Made by a program: the position numbers and the translations under genes
Shown: piece by piece, positions 62,100 through 64,000 of the stretch
Numbering within the stretch: position 1 is the stretch's first letter
How the letters are laid out: every line of letters starts with the position of its first letter
Notes under the pieces: generated by a model
What the model was told of the DNA's origin: nothing
Databases searched by the model: none
Seen by the model: only the letters and a program-made list of their open reading frames with translations
Assembly (NCBI RefSeq): GCF_002723835.1
Contig: NZ_BEWG01000022.1
Coordinates: 1 to 64,000, forward strand
Direction: 5' to 3'
Length of the DNA stretch: 64,000 bases
DNA from: Mycobacterium sp. shizuoka-1
GTDB taxonomy: Bacteria; Actinomycetota; Actinomycetes; Mycobacteriales; Mycobacteriaceae

Positions 62100-62890
62100 G
62101 GCAGATCGAACGGCAACTCGACGCCCTCGTGCGCCAGGCAATGCCGACAGACCCGTTCGGAGGCCACCTGGTCGATCGCCTCGAGCACCAGCTTCTTGAA
62201 CGGCACCATGTTCTTCTCGAACTCGGCGAACACGTCCACCGCGCGCACCCCGGCCCCGACGTCGACGCCCGCATCAAGGTCGGTCACCAAAGCAATTGCC
62301 GCGTAACACATTTCCAGCTCCCGGGCCAACACGGCCTCGGGATACCCGGTCATGTTGATCAGCGTGAACCCTTCGCGCGCGAACCATTGACTCTCGGCGC
62401 GGGTGGAGAATCGCGGGCCCTGCACCACCACCATGGTGCCGCCGTCGACCACGCCGGGCAGATCGGTGGCCGCCGCGCGCAGCGTCGGGCAATACGGATC
62501 GGCGAAGTCGACGTGGATGCCGCCGGAGTCGAAGTAGGTGTCCGGCCGCCCCCGGGTCCGGTCCACCAGCTGATCGGGGACCACGACCGCGCCGGGACCC
62601 AGCTCGGCGGTGAGGCTGCCCACCGCGCACGGCCCGAAAACCCGGCGCACCCCCAACGCCCGCAGCGCCCACATGTTGGCCCGGTAGGGCACGGTGTGCG
62701 GTGAGAACTCGTGGCTCAGACCGTGCCGGGGCAGAAAGGCCACCTCGTGCAGCCCGACCCGGCCGACCGTGATCGGCGCGCTCGGCTCGCCGTACGGGGT
62801 ATCCAGGTTCACGCTGCGCGCGTCGGAACCGAAGAACGTGTAGAAACCGCTACCGCCGATGACTCCGAGCATTTGACCATTGTGGTGCAT
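62096..62890 (-). CDS. pnp: S-methyl-5'-thioadenosine phosphorylase
   Basis: 264 aa (Rv0535 was named pnp and is an MTA phosphorylase). LGVIGGSGFYTF at the start, LPRHGLSHEFSPHTVPYRANMWAL with the phosphate site, VVQGPRFSTRAESQWF and INMTGYPEAVLARELEMCYAAIALVTDLDAG with Asp for the purine. It cleaves MTA from polyamine and other SAM reactions to adenine and a ribose phosphate. Upstream of the epimerase with ATGA coupling. Confidence 0.93.
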   Translation of the reverse strand: MHHNGQMLGVIGGSGFYTFFGSDARSVNLDTPYGEPSAPITVGRVGLHEVAFLPRHGLSHEFSPHTVPYRANMWALRALGVRRVFGPCAVGSLTAELGPGAVVVPDQLVDRTRGRPDTYFDSGGIHVDFADPYCPTLRAAATDLPGVVDGGTMVVVQGPRFSTRAESQWFAREGFTLINMTGYPEAVLARELEMCYAAIALVTDLDAGVDVGAGVRAVDVFAEFEKNMVPFKKLVLEAIDQVASERVCRHCLAHEGVELPFDLP

Positions 62891-62914
62891 CCACCTCCGC
62901 GGCAGTCAGCACTG

Positions 62915-63448
62915 TCAGGCCTCGCTCGGATCGGCCTGCGGATCGGCGGACTTGAGCCGGGCACTGATCCGCCGGCAGCCGTCCCCGAGCGCGATCATCT
63001 GCGGTCGGCTCAGTCCGTCGAGGAAATGTGTTCGGACCAGCCGCGAATAGGTTTCCAACGCCGTGGCCAGCGACCGCGCGCCATCAAGGGTCAGCATCGC
63101 CATCACCCGGCGGCCGTCCTCCCGGGAAACGCGGCGTTGGACCAGCCTGCGCTCCTCGAGACGCTGCGCCTGTTGGGTGAGCGCCCCCGGCGTCACCATC
63201 AGGGTCTCGGCGATCGCGCCCATCGGGCTCGGTCCGTGGTTCTTCAGGAACGACAGCATGTGAACATCTGCCAAGGTCAGCCGATGGGCGTGCACCAAAC
63301 CCCGGTTGACGATGTCATGCAGCATCGTGGCCACGGACTCGAAATTCAGCCACGCGCTGATCTCGAGATCGTCGAAGCCGAGCCGATGGTGACGCTCGCG
63401 GCCCGGTTGGATGTCACCGTCATCATCATCTGGTCGTTGGGTCGACAC
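62915..63448 (-). CDS. MarR-family transcription regulator
   Basis: 177 aa from GTG 63448, with GGAGG upstream; a longer frame to 63517 would cross a terminator hairpin. Winged helix in residues about 65-145: SFLKNHGPSPMGAIAETLMVTPGALTQQAQRLEERRLVQRRVSREDGRRVMAML is typical MarR. An acidic N-terminal stretch (DDDDGD) precedes it. Just upstream of the MTA phosphorylase gene, so it might regulate the pnp-galE3 pair. Confidence 0.9.
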   Translation of the reverse strand: MSTQRPDDDDGDIQPGRERHHRLGFDDLEISAWLNFESVATMLHDIVNRGLVHAHRLTLADVHMLSFLKNHGPSPMGAIAETLMVTPGALTQQAQRLEERRLVQRRVSREDGRRVMAMLTLDGARSLATALETYSRLVRTHFLDGLSRPQMIALGDGCRRISARLKSADPQADPSEA

Positions 63449-63478
63449 AGATACTCGCCTGCCTCCGTGAACGTGGGT

Positions 63479-63509
63479 GACGGCCCCCGCCACAGGGGCG
63501 GGGGCCGTC
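63479..63509 (-). terminator. 13-bp-stem terminator
   Basis: Left arm 63479-63491 pairs perfectly with 63497-63509 around a 5-nt loop; GC-rich, no T-tract. It follows the stop of the partial gene at 63533 on the minus strand and separates it from the MarR gene. Confidence 0.7.
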
Positions 63510-63532
63510 TGAGTCACAACCGCGGACTGGAC

Positions 63533-64000
63533 CTACTTGGCTGCGCCCGCGGCCTGCCGGGCGCTGCGGCCCGTGCCCGTCGAACCACCGGCCGAATCCT
63601 TTGCCTTGCCGGCGCCCGCGGTGGCCGGCTTCGAGGAGCCGGCCGCGGTGCGAGCCGCCGAACCAGTCACCTGGCCGGGCTCGACCTTGTTGCCGTCCTT
63701 GACCGCGGGTGTCGACTCCGACACCGATCCGGTCTCGTCGCCGGCAGACGTGCTGTCGGCAGACGCTGCGGCGGCGGGAGCCGGCGTAGTGGCAACCACC
63801 TTCGAATGCCCTGTCCCGGTGGCCTTTTCGGTGACCGTCGGCTCCTCGGCCGCCACTGCTTCGGCGGACGGCGCCGCCTTCTTCTGCGCGAGCGTGGTGG
63901 TCGGGGGGGTCGCACCCAGAGCCGTGGCGATCGACTTCGGAATCGTGACCAGCAGGGTGTAGGCGAGGCCTTGATTGAAGCCGACCGGCGTGGACAGCAG
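63533..64000 (-). CDS. C-terminal part of an exported Ala/Thr/Ser-rich protein (partial)
   Basis: The reading frame runs from the window edge to the stop at 63533 (155 residues visible; the start lies beyond 64000). The first 40 visible residues hold LLSTPVGFNQGLAYTLLVTIPKS, likely the end of a globular or hydrophobic domain; the rest is an Ala/Ser/Thr/Lys-rich low-complexity tail ending GRSARQAAGAAK. The tail resembles those of the proteins at 501 and 12541. No function can be given. Confidence 0.65.
   Translation of the reverse strand: MLSTPVGFNQGLAYTLLVTIPKSIATALGATPPTTTLAQKKAAPSAEAVAAEEPTVTEKATGTGHSKVVATTPAPAAAASADSTSAGDETGSVSESTPAVKDGNKVEPGQVTGSAARTAAGSSKPATAGAGKAKDSAGGSTGTGRSARQAAGAAK

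Overview
The window is high-GC actinobacterial DNA, and the gene content points to a fast-growing mycobacterium (Mycolicibacterium type). The evidence is mycofactocin-coupled and F420/deazaflavin-type enzymes, a haemophore-like MHB protein, AhpC/AhpD, MgtA and many GTG/TTG starts. From 13.6 to 62.9 kb the gene order matches, from memory, the M. tuberculosis Rv0535-Rv0566 block read in inverted order, with several local insertions and one local inversion. No database search was possible, so orthologies rest on motifs, lengths and remembered synteny.

Layout. 0-8 kb: a small secreted haem-binding-like protein, then three leftward genes for large secreted low-complexity proteins: two paralogous Ala-rich helical-repeat proteins and one Asn/Gly/Thr-rich NNTV-repeat protein. 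8-13.5 kb: an APC permease, a mycofactocin-type SDR divergent from a ferredoxin-like protein with two Zur-like boxes between them, a diguanylate cyclase, a membrane protein and tRNA-Tyr. 13.6-22.8 kb: YajQ, a flavin monooxygenase, GpsA, secreted proteins, MscS, HtpX, a polyprenyl diphosphate synthase (GrcC) and MenJ. 22.9-32.6 kb: a phytoene-desaturase-like enzyme, a HAD protein, MenG, an SDR, MgtA, a nitroreductase, a thioredoxin-like lipoprotein, an Rv0556-like membrane protein, MenD and a BpoC-like hydrolase. 32.6-37 kb: an accessory block (DJ-1, GlxA-type regulator, LLM oxidoreductase, NmrA-like reductase, TetR). 37-49 kb: MenC, two acyl-CoA synthetases around a KstR-type box, HAD, Ddn-like protein, MenB, SDR, VOC, an inverted pitA trio, DUF3349 and MenE. 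49-56 kb: two hydrolases, an F420-type protein, a GT-C-like membrane protein and a tightly coupled five-gene operon (GT2, DUF2064, methyltransferase, b-type cytochrome/molybdopterin oxidoreductase, membrane protein). 56-64 kb: a two-component system, a TIGR03085 protein, nitronate monooxygenase, AhpC/AhpD, GalE3-like epimerase, MTA phosphorylase, MarR and the 3' part of a secreted protein.

How the genes work together. MenD, MenC, MenE, MenB, MenG and MenJ, with GrcC as a candidate tail synthase, cover menaquinone synthesis from isochorismate to MK-9(II-H2); isochorismate synthase and MenA are outside the window. The genes are spread over about 28 kb in at least five transcription units, and menC directly follows an acyl-CoA synthetase gene whose promoter region carries a perfect match to the KstR consensus.

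The most interesting unexplained material is the secreted-protein cluster with a duplicated 25-bp upstream block, the paired Zur-like boxes, a dispersed inverted repeat that supplies stop codons to its neighbours, the polyprenyl-sugar/molybdo-enzyme operon beside a two-component system, and a candidate PHO box by pitA.
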